64,000 nucleotides of DNA, from NCBI RefSeq assembly GCF_047302425.1, contig NZ_CP154855.1, forward strand, positions 1,860,001 to 1,924,000. Reading direction: 5' to 3'. This DNA is from Oceanitalea sp047302425. GTDB lineage: Bacteria > Actinomycetota > Actinomycetes > Actinomycetales > Actinomycetaceae. Of this stretch, positions 17,694 through 25,746 are shown one piece after another (within the stretch, counting starts at the first letter, position 1; every line of letters starts with the position of its first letter). A program made the position numbers and the translations under genes. The notes under the pieces are model-generated. The model was not told where the DNA came from, made no database searches, and was given only the letters and a program-made list of their open reading frames with translations.

Positions 17694-18148
17694 TGGCACG
17701 CGAGCACGACCGCGCTCCCGGCGAGCAGTCCGCGGAGCACCCCAAGCCCATGTCGGTGGAGAAGTGGCTCTTCATCGCCGGAGTCGTCTTCTTCCTGCCG
17801 GTTGCGCTGGTCTACGCCTTCTGGACCGACTGGGAGCCGGTCGGGACCGTTGCCCTGTTCCTCCTCGTGGGGCTCTACGGCCTCGCGGGCTTCTACCTCG
17901 CGCTGGTCGCCCGGCGCGTGGACCCGCGCCCGGAGGACAACCCGGTCAGCGACGTCGACGAGCACGCCGGTGAGATGGGCGTCTACTCGCCGCACTCGTG
18001 GTGGCCGCTGGTGCTCGGCGTCGCCGCCGCCCTCGCCTTCGCCGGCGTGGCGGTCGGCTGGTGGGTCTTCGGCATCGGCATCGCTGTCGGCGTCATCGGC
18101 CTCGTGGGCCACACCTACGAGTTCTCCCGGGGCCAGCACGCCCACTGA
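17693..18148 (+). CDS. ctaF: Cytochrome c oxidase subunit IV, actinobacterial type
   Basis: A 151-residue small membrane subunit specific to actinobacterial aa3 oxidases. Four hydrophobic helices are visible, the first after an MSVEKWLFIAGVVFF segment, and the C-terminus is GHTYEFSRGQHAH, a typical ending of this family. It stabilises the oxidase in the bc1-aa3 supercomplex. Start overlaps the ctaD stop by one base. A strong hairpin follows within 20 bp. Confidence 0.93.
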   Translation: MAREHDRAPGEQSAEHPKPMSVEKWLFIAGVVFFLPVALVYAFWTDWEPVGTVALFLLVGLYGLAGFYLALVARRVDPRPEDNPVSDVDEHAGEMGVYSPHSWWPLVLGVAAALAFAGVAVGWWVFGIGIAVGVIGLVGHTYEFSRGQHAH

Positions 18149-18166
18149 GCGGCCCTGACACGTCCT

Positions 18167-18201
18167 GACGGGCGGCACTCCCTCGCGGGGTGCCGCCCGT
18201 C
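18167..18201 (+). terminator. Terminator hairpin of the ctaCDF operon
   Basis: GACGGGCGGCAC pairs perfectly with GTGCCGCCCGTC around an 11-nt loop, 19 bp after the ctaF stop. There is no strong U-tract, as is common in this GC-rich sequence. Confidence 0.7.
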
Positions 18202-18257
18202 TGGCGTTTCCGGGGGTCGTGGCGCGGGCCTCGTGCGGAAGGTACCGCCTGCACACC

Positions 18258-18446
18258 GTGTGGACCCTGCGACCCCTGAGAGGTCGAATCCCACACCTAA
18301 GCTGCCCGACCTCGTGAGTGCCACCGGTGCGCCTCGTCGAGTGCGTACGGTGCCCCAGAGGCCCACAGGGACGTGGACGGCGTCGGCGCCGGCGCTGTCA
18401 TCACAACGTGTGGGCGTTGTGACCCCTGGGAGCTCGAGTCCCATAC
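18258..18446. repeat. Two copies of a 39-bp imperfect palindromic element, 150 bp apart
   Basis: Copies at 18258-18296 and 18408-18446 match at 31 of 39 positions by hand count. Each begins GTGTGG, contains GACCCCTG in the middle and ends in CCCACAC or CCCATAC, so the ends can pair. Copy 1 has an inner stem (CGACC with GGTCG); copy 2 has lost it. Similarity continues downstream (CGACCTC then GAGTGCC). They fill most of the gene-free gap of about 400 bp between ctaF and sodA, in which I see no ORF with coding character. They look like degenerate REP-like elements; their origin is unknown. Confidence 0.55.
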
Positions 18447-18488
18447 AGGGCGACCTCCGAGTGCCGCGGCCCAGGTGGCGGCGCCACG

Positions 18489-18530
18489 ACGAAGGCCCGG
18501 CACCCCCTGGTGGGGCTGCCGGGCCTTCGT
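18489..18530. terminator. Bidirectional terminator between ctaF region and sodA
   Basis: ACGAAGGCCCGGCA pairs with TGCCGGGCCTTCGT, with an inner CCCC/GGGG stem, 17 bp past the sodA stop. The convergent arrangement suggests it stops both strands. Confidence 0.75.
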
Positions 18531-18546
18531 GGGCGCTACGGGTGCG

Positions 18547-19182
18547 TCAGACGACCGTGACGGGGGTGATGAGGCCCGCCGTCTGGGTGCGCGCACGCTC
18601 GAGGCGAGCGGCGACGTCGCGCCAGTTGACGATGTTCCAGAACGCCTTGACGTAGTCCGCCTTGACGTTGAGGTAGTCGAGGTAGAAGGCGTGCTCCCAC
18701 ATGTCGAGCATGAGGACCGGCGTCAGGCCGAGGGGCACGTTGCCCTGCTGGTCGAAGAGCTGGAAGATCGACAGCTTCTGACCGATGGAGTCCCAGGCCA
18801 GGACGGACCAGCCGGAGCCCTGGATGCTCGTCGCGTTGGCGGTGAACTGCGCCTTGAAGCCCTCGAAGGAACCGAGCTGGTCCTTGATGGCCTCGGCGAG
18901 CTCGCCCTCCGGCTCACCGCCGCCCTCGGGGGAGAGGTTGTTCCAGAAGACCGTGTGGTTGACGTGCCCGCCGAGGTTGAAGGCGAGGTTCTTCTCGTAG
19001 AGGTTGATGGCGGCGTTGTCGCCGCTCTCGCGGGCCTCGGCGAGCTTCTCGAGGGCGGTGTTCGCGCCGTCGACGTAGGTCTTGTGGTGACGGTCGTGGT
19101 GCAGCTCCATGATCTTGCCGCTGATGTGCGGCTCGAGGGCGCTGTAGTCGTACGGGAGCTCCGGCAGGGTGTACACGGTCAT
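18547..19182 (-). CDS. sodA: Superoxide dismutase (Fe/Mn family)
   Basis: A 211-residue enzyme that disproportionates superoxide. The metal ligands are in MELHHDRHHKTYVD (first His), GGHVNHTVFWNNL (second His) and the C-terminal DMWEHAFYLDY (Asp and His). There is no signal peptide. The ATG has a very strong GAGGAGGAG site. Metal preference (Mn or Fe) cannot be decided from sequence. It sits between the two halves of the respiratory gene set, downstream of qcrB and separated from it by a perfect hairpin. Confidence 0.95.
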   Translation of the reverse strand: MTVYTLPELPYDYSALEPHISGKIMELHHDRHHKTYVDGANTALEKLAEARESGDNAAINLYEKNLAFNLGGHVNHTVFWNNLSPEGGGEPEGELAEAIKDQLGSFEGFKAQFTANATSIQGSGWSVLAWDSIGQKLSIFQLFDQQGNVPLGLTPVLMLDMWEHAFYLDYLNVKADYVKAFWNIVNWRDVAARLERARTQTAGLITPVTVV

Positions 19183-19233
19183 GTGTCTCCTCCTCAGTTC
19201 GTCCCGGTGCGGGACCGCACCGGCGTACATATG

Positions 19234-19265
19234 GCATGTGCCCGGCAGTGATGCCGGGCACATGC
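19234..19265. terminator. Perfect 14-bp hairpin with GTGA tetraloop downstream of qcrB
   Basis: GCATGTGCCCGGCA pairs without mismatch to TGCCGGGCACATGC across a 4-nt GTGA loop (a GNRA tetraloop on the plus strand). It lies 18 bp after the qcrB stop and about 50 bp upstream of sodA, so it likely ends the qcr operon. There is no U-tract, so a role as mRNA 3'-end stabiliser is equally possible. Confidence 0.7.
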
Positions 19266-19282
19266 ACTACACAGGGTCCAAC

Positions 19283-21010
19283 TTACGACGACGTCGGGTT
19301 GTTCCGCCCGTCGGTTCCGATGGCCGCGTGCTGCTGCTCGGGTCGGTCGAAGGTGGCGTGCAGTCCGCCCTCCTCGACCTCACCGTGGCCGTTGCCGTGC
19401 TCGGCGTTCGCGGCGGCCAGCTCGGCCGGGGTCACCGGCTCGACGCGGTCCTCGTAGAAGAAGCGCGAGATGCGCTGGAGGCCCTTGTCCTTGCCGTAGC
19501 CCGGACGACGCACGCCGTTCTCGTCCTCGGGCGGGTCGATCTCGAGCATGCGGTCGGCCTCGTGGTGGACGAGCAGCCAGCGCTCCTCCTGCGTGAGGGG
19601 CTGGTGCACCTCCATGTACTGGCCGGTGGGCATGCGCACGATGCGGCCCGTCTCGTGGCCGTGGAGCGCGAGCTCACGGTCGCGGCGCTGCAGCGCCAGG
19701 CAGATGCGCTTCGTCAGCCAGAAGGCGAGGACCGGCGCGACGAAGAAGGCGATCCGCAGGAACCACGTGATGCCGTTGAGCGAGAGCTCGAAGTGCGTGG
19801 CGACGAGGTCGTTGGCACCGGCGACGTTGAGCACCATGAAGGCGGTAATGATCGCGACGCCGACGGCGGTGCGGGTGGGTGCGTTGCGGGGGCGGTCGAG
19901 GATGTGGTGCTCACCGCGGTCCTTGGTGACGGCGGCCTCGAGGAAGGGCCACACCGCTAGCGCCGTGAACAGGATGCCCGGCACCACGACGCCCGGGATG
20001 AGCACGTTGAGCGACAGGACGTAGCCGAAGATCGTGAACTCGGCGAAGCCCGGCATGAGTCGCAGCGCGCCCTCGAGGAAGAGCATGTACCAGTCGGGCT
20101 GGGCGCCGGCTCCCACGGGGGAGGGGTCGTAGGGTCCGTGGATCCACACCGGGTTGATCGACACGAGCGCGCCGAGCAGGGCGAGGAAGCCGAAGACGAT
20201 GAAGAAGAAGCCGCCTGCCTTGGCCGCGTACACCGGCAGCACCGGGTAGCCGACGACGTTCTTCTCCGTCTTGCCGGGCCCGGGGTACTGGGTGTGCTTG
20301 TGCACGACGACCAGGATGAGGTGGACCGTCACCATCGCGATGATGAGCCCGGGCACGACGAGGATGTGGATGGTGAAGAGCCGCGGGATGATGTCCGTCC
20401 CCGGGAACTCCCCGCCGAAGAGCGCGAGCGAGACGTAGGACCCGATGATCGGGATCGCGCGGGCCACGCCGTCGGCGATGCGCAGGCCGTTGCCGGACAG
20501 CACGTCGTCGGGCAGCGAGTAGCCGGAGAAACCGGCGAGCAGCGCGAGGATGAGCAGCGTGAAGCCGACGAGCCAGTTGAGCTCACGCGGCTTGCGGAAC
20601 GCACCGGTGAAGAACACGCGCAGCATGTGCGCGACGATCGAGGCCACGAACAGCAGAGCCGCCCAGTGGTGGATCTGCCGCATGAGCAGACCGCCGCGGA
20701 CCTCGAAGGACAGGCGCAGCGTCGAGGCGAAGGCCTCGGACATGGCCACGCCCTGCATCGCCTCGGGGAGGGCGTCCTCGGGGTAGGTGATGTGCCCCAT
20801 GCTCGGCACGAAGAACATCGTGAGGAAGAACCCCGACAGGACGAGGACGATGAAGCTGTAGAGCGCCACCTCGCCCAGCAGGAAGGACCAGTGGTCGGGG
20901 AAGACCTTGCGCGCGAACTCCTTGACGGCCTTGCCGATGCCGGTGCGCTGGTCGAGGTAGTCAGCCGCGGGGGCAGCCTTGTTGGGCTTGCGAGCCGTGG
21001 TGGTGCTCAT
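19283..21010 (-). CDS. qcrB: Ubiquinol/menaquinol-cytochrome c reductase cytochrome b subunit
   Basis: The 575-residue quinol-oxidising subunit of the bc1 complex. The N-terminal domain carries the heme-bearing helices (first pair of His in QIHHWAALLFV and later HILVVPGLI), the PDDVLSGNG loop and a Qo-site PDWY in place of PEWY. The C-terminal extension of about 150 charged residues is typical of the actinobacterial subunit. Its ATG overlaps the qcrA stop as ATGA. It is the membrane core through which electrons pass to QcrC. Confidence 0.96.
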   Translation of the reverse strand: MSTTTARKPNKAAPAADYLDQRTGIGKAVKEFARKVFPDHWSFLLGEVALYSFIVLVLSGFFLTMFFVPSMGHITYPEDALPEAMQGVAMSEAFASTLRLSFEVRGGLLMRQIHHWAALLFVASIVAHMLRVFFTGAFRKPRELNWLVGFTLLILALLAGFSGYSLPDDVLSGNGLRIADGVARAIPIIGSYVSLALFGGEFPGTDIIPRLFTIHILVVPGLIIAMVTVHLILVVVHKHTQYPGPGKTEKNVVGYPVLPVYAAKAGGFFFIVFGFLALLGALVSINPVWIHGPYDPSPVGAGAQPDWYMLFLEGALRLMPGFAEFTIFGYVLSLNVLIPGVVVPGILFTALAVWPFLEAAVTKDRGEHHILDRPRNAPTRTAVGVAIITAFMVLNVAGANDLVATHFELSLNGITWFLRIAFFVAPVLAFWLTKRICLALQRRDRELALHGHETGRIVRMPTGQYMEVHQPLTQEERWLLVHHEADRMLEIDPPEDENGVRRPGYGKDKGLQRISRFFYEDRVEPVTPAELAAANAEHGNGHGEVEEGGLHATFDRPEQQHAAIGTDGRNNPTSS

Positions 21011-22101
21011 CGGTTCTCATCCATTCGCTCGCGCTCCCAGAAGCTGGGGCCGACGGTCTCGTGGAAGTCCGAACGGGCCACGAGGTAGCCCTCGGTGTCC
21101 ACCGTGATGGGCAGCTGCGGCAGCGCGCGGTTCGCCGGACCGAAGACGACCTTGGCCTCGTTCGCGAGGTCGAAGGTGCTCTGGTGGCAGGGGCACAGCA
21201 GGTGGTGCGTCTGCTGCTCGTAGAGGGCGACGGGGCAGCCCACGTGGGTGCAGACCTTGGAGTAGGCGACGATGCCGTCGTAGCTCCAGTCCCGGCGCTC
21301 GGGGGAGATGTTGAGCTCGCTGGGGTCGATGCGCGTGAGGAACACGACCGCCTTGGCCTTCTCCTCCAGGTAGTGCTCCTGGTCGCTGATGCCGTGGGGG
21401 ATGACCTGGAAGGCCGAGCCGTTGGTGACGTCGGCGGCCCGGATCAGCCGGTTGTCCGGGTCGGTCGCCAGGCGACGGCCCATCGAGCCGTCGGGGAGGC
21501 GGCCACCGGTGCCCTCGGGGACGTCGCCCCAGGCGGTGTGGCGGAACTTGCGGGTGTCCCAGCTGGGGCTGAGCTCACCGACGAGCGGCACGACGAAGGG
21601 CAGCGGCGCGAGCGCTGCAGCACCGACGAGGGCGCCCTTGAGCACCGGGCGGCGGGCGATGCCGGACTCGGAGATGCCGGTCTCGATCATCTCGACGGCG
21701 GTCTCGCGCACCTCGGGCGAGGAGGCGGCGGGCTTGCGCTGCTCGGTGTACTCCTTGTTCGACATGATGGTCTTCGACCAGTGCACCGCGCCGAGGCCGA
21801 TGCCGAGCATGCCGAGGCCGAGGCCGACGCCGAGCACGAGCGTGGACAGCCGCACGTCGAGGAGCGTGGTCCCCACCGGGATGAGGAAGAACCCGACGAT
21901 GCCCGCGACGGACGCGAGGACCGAGACGAGCAGGAAGGCGACGACCTGGCGCTCGGCGCGCTTGGAGGCCTTCTCGTCGAGGTCGGCCATCCGCTGGGGG
22001 TGGTGCGGCAGGCCCGGGTCCTCGAAGCGCTCGGGGACGTCGGCGACCGGTGCCCCGCCCGTGGCGGGGGTCAGGTCACCAGAGGGACGATTCGTGCTCA
22101 C
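21007..22101 (-). CDS. qcrA: Rieske iron-sulfur subunit of the bc1 complex
   Basis: 364 residues. The actinobacterial architecture is visible: a cytoplasmic N-terminus, three transmembrane helices (about residues 55-110 and one near 170), then the Rieske domain with the 2Fe-2S ligands in CTHVGCP and CPCHQST. I place the start at the GTG forming a GTGA overlap with the qcrC stop; a GTG 21 nt further upstream is possible. It transfers electrons from quinol at QcrB to the di-heme QcrC. Confidence 0.94.
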   Translation of the reverse strand: MSTNRPSGDLTPATGGAPVADVPERFEDPGLPHHPQRMADLDEKASKRAERQVVAFLLVSVLASVAGIVGFFLIPVGTTLLDVRLSTLVLGVGLGLGMLGIGLGAVHWSKTIMSNKEYTEQRKPAASSPEVRETAVEMIETGISESGIARRPVLKGALVGAAALAPLPFVVPLVGELSPSWDTRKFRHTAWGDVPEGTGGRLPDGSMGRRLATDPDNRLIRAADVTNGSAFQVIPHGISDQEHYLEEKAKAVVFLTRIDPSELNISPERRDWSYDGIVAYSKVCTHVGCPVALYEQQTHHLLCPCHQSTFDLANEAKVVFGPANRALPQLPITVDTEGYLVARSDFHETVGPSFWERERMDENR

Positions 22102-22877
22102 GAGGACCGTGCTCCCATCCACACTGCAATACCGATGATGCCGCCGATGCCGACGAGCCAGACCCAGAAGCCCTCGGAGACCGGGCCGAGGTTGCCCAGC
22201 GTGATGCCGCCGGGGGAGACCTCGCGCTGCTCCATCACGTAGGCGATGACGTCACGGGCACCCTCGTCGGTGACCGAGGACTCGTTGAAGACCGGCATGG
22301 ACTGGGGGCCGGTGCGCATGGCCTCCCAGATCTGGGTGGGCGTCGCGTCGTCGAGCGGAGGGGCGACCTTGCCCTCGGTCAGCGCGCCACCGGCGCCGAC
22401 GGCGTTGTGGCACATCGAGCAGTTCGTGCGGAACAGCTCCATGCCGTTGGCGGCGTCACCCAGCTCGGGGTCGACCTGCTCGTCGGACGGGATGGCCGGG
22501 CCGGGGCCGAGGCTCGCGACGTAGGCGGCGAGGGCAGCGGTCTGCTCCTCGTTCATCTGCGGGTCCTTGCGCTCCGCCTGCGGCGAGTTGTTCGCCATCG
22601 GCATGCGGCCCGTGGACACCTGGAAGTGCACGGACGCGGCGCCCACGCCGACCAGCGACGGCGCGAGGTCGGTGCCCTGGGCGTCCAGGCCGTGGCAGGT
22701 CGAGCAGTTCGAGCGGAACAGCGCCTCGCCTTCCTCGATGGTGTCCTGGCTGGCGGCCTGGGCAGTGGCCGGCTCGGAGGTGACGGCGGAGTACGCCACC
22801 CCCGTGAGGATCAGGGCCAGGAGCAGCAGGACGACCGGCGCGAGCCGGTGCCTTCTGCTGGCGGCGAGTGCCTTCAC
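22098..22877 (-). CDS. qcrC: Di-heme cytochrome c subunit of the bc1 complex
   Basis: A 259-residue c-type cytochrome that is membrane-tethered at both ends. After a basic N-terminus and signal-anchor (LAPVVLLLLALILTGVAYS) come two heme-attachment sites, CSTCH and CSMCH, with axial methionines in GRMPM and SMPVF, and a C-terminal transmembrane helix. The fused di-heme form replaces soluble cytochrome c in actinobacteria and passes electrons straight to CtaC. The GTG start has AAGGA 9 nt upstream. Confidence 0.95.
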   Translation of the reverse strand: MKALAASRRHRLAPVVLLLLALILTGVAYSAVTSEPATAQAASQDTIEEGEALFRSNCSTCHGLDAQGTDLAPSLVGVGAASVHFQVSTGRMPMANNSPQAERKDPQMNEEQTAALAAYVASLGPGPAIPSDEQVDPELGDAANGMELFRTNCSMCHNAVGAGGALTEGKVAPPLDDATPTQIWEAMRTGPQSMPVFNESSVTDEGARDVIAYVMEQREVSPGGITLGNLGPVSEGFWVWLVGIGGIIGIAVWMGARSS

Positions 22878-22933
22878 GGTGATGTGTCCTTGTCTGGCGT
22901 TGCGGGTGGAACAGGGGCGGTCGCGGTGAGGTT

Positions 22934-23584
22934 CTAGAACATCTCGAGGAAGTAGATGATGAAGAACATCGCGACCCAGACGACGTCGACGAAGTGCCAG
23001 TAGTAGGACACGACGACAGCGCCCGTGGCCTCGTAGTGGCCGAAGCGGTTGGCGGCGAAGGAGCGGCCGAGGATGAAGAGGAAGGCGATGAGGCCGCCGA
23101 GCACGTGCAGCGCGTGGAAGCCGGTCATGATGTAGAAGACCGAGCCGTACGGGCTGGAGGACACGGTGATGCCGTGCGAGACGAGCTCGGCGTACTCGAA
23201 GGTCTGCCCGGCGACGAAGAACGCGCCCATGATGAAGGTGAGGACGAACCACTCCTCCATGCCCCAGCGGCGGACGTCGAGGAGCTTGCCGGTGCGGCGC
23301 GGCTGGAAGCGTTCGGCGGCGAACACACCCATCTGCGCGGTCACCGAGCTGGCCACGAGGACCAGGGTGATCGTCAGGGCCCAGGGGATGTTGAGCATCG
23401 AGTAGTTCTCTGGCCAGATCTCCGCCGACACCGACCGGTGGGTGAAGTACATGGCGAAGAGACCAGCGAAGAACATGAGCTCGCTGGAGAGCCACACGAT
23501 GGTGCCGACCGACACTGCGTTCGGCCGGTTGACGTTCACGTGGGGGGCGCTGGGAGCAGCCGTAGTAGACGACACGCTTGCCAT
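22934..23584 (-). CDS. ctaE: Cytochrome c oxidase subunit III
   Basis: A 216-residue membrane subunit of the aa3 oxidase with about five transmembrane helices. Family motifs are WLSSELMFFAGLFAMY near the N-terminus, GQTFEYAEL, TGFHALHVLGGL and the C-terminal YYWHFVDVVWVAMFFIIYFLE. It is the first gene of the ctaE-qcrC-qcrA-qcrB unit, the usual actinobacterial order. I prefer the ATG of MASVSST; an upstream GTG adds ten residues. A TACTTT box lies 9 nt before the ATG. Confidence 0.95.
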   Translation of the reverse strand: MASVSSTTAAPSAPHVNVNRPNAVSVGTIVWLSSELMFFAGLFAMYFTHRSVSAEIWPENYSMLNIPWALTITLVLVASSVTAQMGVFAAERFQPRRTGKLLDVRRWGMEEWFVLTFIMGAFFVAGQTFEYAELVSHGITVSSSPYGSVFYIMTGFHALHVLGGLIAFLFILGRSFAANRFGHYEATGAVVVSYYWHFVDVVWVAMFFIIYFLEMF

Positions 23585-23811
23585 TATGGCCCGAAAGTAG
23601 GCGTGGGTGACCACTCCGCGGCCGTGCGATTCACCGGGCGACCCAGGACAAGGCTAGGAGTTCCGCGCCATCTCGCGCCTGAGCCCTTGGTCCTGATCCG
23701 GTCACGGTGAGACACGCCGGGCGGGCGCCTGTCCGCTTCGTGCCTTTCGTCTCCACCGCACCCGGGCGTGGCGCCGCCGCGCCGGTGTCCGCGGCCGGTG
23801 CGCGGCGCGAC

Positions 23812-23817
23812 TAGCAT
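23812..23817 (+). promoter_or_regulatory. Candidate -10 box for the receiver-trpD operon
   Basis: TAGCAT lies 59 nt upstream of the ATG at 23877, which has its own GGAGG ribosome site. The intergenic stretch from ctaE to this gene (292 bp) contains no other coding signal that I can see. Confidence 0.45.
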
Positions 23818-23876
23818 GCGAGGAGGTCACCGCGTCACTCGCGGTGCGCACCGAGAGTGAAACCTGGAGGACGACG

Positions 23877-24308
23877 ATGACGCCCGCGCAGCCCGACGCA
23901 GCCGTGACGACCGACACCGACGTCGTGGACGTGCTGCTCTACAGCGACGACGTCACGACCAGGGAGCAGGTGCGGCGCGCCGTCGGCCGCCGCGCCGCCG
24001 TCGACGTCCCCCGCATCCGCTGGACGGAGGCCGCCACGCACGAGGGTGTCGTCATGAAGGCCAAGGAGGGTGACTTCGCCCTTCTCGTGCTCGACGGCGA
24101 GGCGGCCAAGGCCGGCGGGATGGCCGTGAGCCGCGAGCTGAAGAACGAGATGTACAAGTGCCCGCCCGTCGTCATCCTCACCGCGCGCCCGCAGGACGCG
24201 TGGCTGGCCTCGTGGGCGCAGGCCGACGCGATCGTCCAGGCGCCCGTCGACCCGATCGAGATCCAGGAGGCCGTGGCCGGACTGCTGCGCTCGGGCGGTC
24301 GTCGGTGA
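23877..24308 (+). CDS. Atypical receiver-domain (CheY-like) protein
   Basis: A 143-residue stand-alone domain with the CheY fold pattern: acidic pocket LLYSDD, the phospho-acceptor candidate in LLVLDGEAAK, the threonine position in VILTARPQD, and a final VQAPVDP where the conserved Lys-Pro has become Ala-Pro. Loss of the lysine suggests weak or absent phosphorylation signalling. There is no output domain. The ATG has GGAGG 6 nt upstream, and the stop overlaps the trpD start as GTGA, so it is co-translated with trpD. The functional link to tryptophan synthesis is unknown. Confidence 0.75.
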   Translation: MTPAQPDAAVTTDTDVVDVLLYSDDVTTREQVRRAVGRRAAVDVPRIRWTEAATHEGVVMKAKEGDFALLVLDGEAAKAGGMAVSRELKNEMYKCPPVVILTARPQDAWLASWAQADAIVQAPVDPIEIQEAVAGLLRSGGRR

Positions 24309-25378
24309 CGGTGGGCGTCGAGCCTGTCGAGCCCACCTGGGCCGACCTCATCACCTCGCTGGTTGCCGGGGAGCACCTCAGCGCGACGCAGACCGGCTGG
24401 GCGATGGACCAGGTCATGTCCGGCCTGGCGAGCCCCGTGCAGCTCGCCGGCTTCCTCGTCGCCCTGCGCGCCAAGGGGGAGACGGTCGCCGAGCTCACCG
24501 GCCTGGCCGACGTCATGCTCGAGCACTCGGTGCCGATCGACGTGCCCGACGACGTCGTCGACATCGTCGGTACGGGAGGTGACCGTGCTCGCACGGTCAA
24601 CATCTCGACCATGTCGTCCCTCGTCATCGCCGGCGCGGGGGTGCCCGTCGTCAAGCACGGCAACCGGGCCTCGAGCTCGGCGAGCGGCTCCGCCGACGTC
24701 CTCGAGGCGCTCGGCGTCCGCCTGGACATGTCCGTCCACCAGGTCGAGGCAGTCTTCCGTGAGGTCGGGATCACCTTCTGCTTCGCCCAGACCTTCCACC
24801 CCTCGTTCCGGCACACCGCCGTCGCCCGCCGTGAGCTCGCCGTCGCGACGGCCTTCAACGTGCTCGGCCCGCTCACCAACCCGGCCCGGCCGCGGGCCGC
24901 GGCCATCGGCGTCGCCGACCGGCGCATCGCCCCGCTCGTCGCGGGCGTGCTCGCCCGTCGGGGGACGCGCGGGCTCGTCTTCCGCGGCGAGGACGGCCTG
25001 GACGAGCTGACGACGACGGCGCCCAGCCGGGTGTGGCACGTCGCCGACGGCGAGGTGACCGAGCAGGTCATCGACACCCGGGAGGCCTTCGGGCTCGCTC
25101 CGGCGACCCTCGCCGACCTGCGCGGCGCGGACGCCGCCTTCAACGCCGGGGTCGCCCGCGAGCTGCTCGACGGCGCCACCGGCCCCGTCCGGGACGCCGT
25201 GCTGCTCAACTCCGCGGCCGCGCTCGTCGCCCACGGGAGCCTGCCGGGCACCGGCCCGGACGCCGGCGACCTCCTCACGCGGCTGCGCGGTGCGATGGAC
25301 CTCGCGGCCGCGGCGATCGACGACGGCCGGGCGCGCGGCGTGCTCGACCGGTGGGCGGCGGCCAGCGCCGCCCTCTGA
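24305..25378 (+). CDS. trpD: Anthranilate phosphoribosyltransferase
   Basis: A 357-residue enzyme transferring phosphoribose from PRPP to anthranilate in tryptophan synthesis. PRPP and Mg sites are visible as VGTGGDRARTVNIST and the anthranilate-binding KHGNRASSSASGSADVLE, followed by FAQTFHPSFRH and NVLGPLTNPARP. Length is normal. The GTG start overlaps the preceding stop. It is separate from other trp genes, as in mycobacteria (Rv2192c next to ctaE). Confidence 0.95.
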   Translation: MTVGVEPVEPTWADLITSLVAGEHLSATQTGWAMDQVMSGLASPVQLAGFLVALRAKGETVAELTGLADVMLEHSVPIDVPDDVVDIVGTGGDRARTVNISTMSSLVIAGAGVPVVKHGNRASSSASGSADVLEALGVRLDMSVHQVEAVFREVGITFCFAQTFHPSFRHTAVARRELAVATAFNVLGPLTNPARPRAAAIGVADRRIAPLVAGVLARRGTRGLVFRGEDGLDELTTTAPSRVWHVADGEVTEQVIDTREAFGLAPATLADLRGADAAFNAGVARELLDGATGPVRDAVLLNSAAALVAHGSLPGTGPDAGDLLTRLRGAMDLAAAAIDDGRARGVLDRWAAASAAL

Positions 25379-25449
25379 CGCAGCGACGGCAGCGGCCGTC
25401 CGCGAGACCATCGGCGGGTACCGCCGGTAACCGAGACGAAGGAGACCCC

Positions 25450-25731
25450 ATGCTCACCGCCATCGTCCTCATCGACACCGACGCCTCCCGCGTCCCCGAG
25501 GTCGCCAAGGAGGTCGCCGAGCTCGAGGGCATCAGCGAGGTCTACTCGGTCACCGGCGACGTCGACCTCATCGCGCTGGCGCGGGTGCGCCGCCACGAGG
25601 ACCTGGCCGACGTCGTCGCCGACCGCGTGGGCAAGGTCAAGGGCGTGACGAACACCCGCACCTACATCGCCTTCCAGGCATACTCGAAGCACGACCTCGA
25701 GTCCGCCTTCGCCATCGGCCTCGGCGACTGA
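25450..25731 (+). CDS. Stand-alone Lrp/AsnC ligand-binding (RAM) domain protein
   Basis: A 93-residue protein with only the C-terminal alpha/beta RAM domain of the Lrp/AsnC regulators (MLTAIVLIDTD, YSVTGDVDLIALARV, GVTNTRTYIAFQAYS). The helix-turn-helix domain is missing. Such proteins form dimers or octamers that bind amino acids and may modulate partner regulators. The ATG has GGAG upstream. Its placement directly after trpD suggests a link to amino acid sensing, but this is inference. Confidence 0.85.
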   Translation: MLTAIVLIDTDASRVPEVAKEVAELEGISEVYSVTGDVDLIALARVRRHEDLADVVADRVGKVKGVTNTRTYIAFQAYSKHDLESAFAIGLGD

Positions 25732-25746
25732 CGCCCTTCGCCGCGG

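Noticed and set aside
18258..18300. tRNA-like T-arm (GGTCGAATCC)
   Set aside because: No acceptor stem, D-arm or anticodon arm can be formed around it; the second copy has lost the loop pairing.
23825..23870. Second GlnR-like site upstream of the receiver gene (GTCAC and GTGAAAC)
   Set aside because: The half-sites are not spaced by 6 bp and do not form paired a/b sites.
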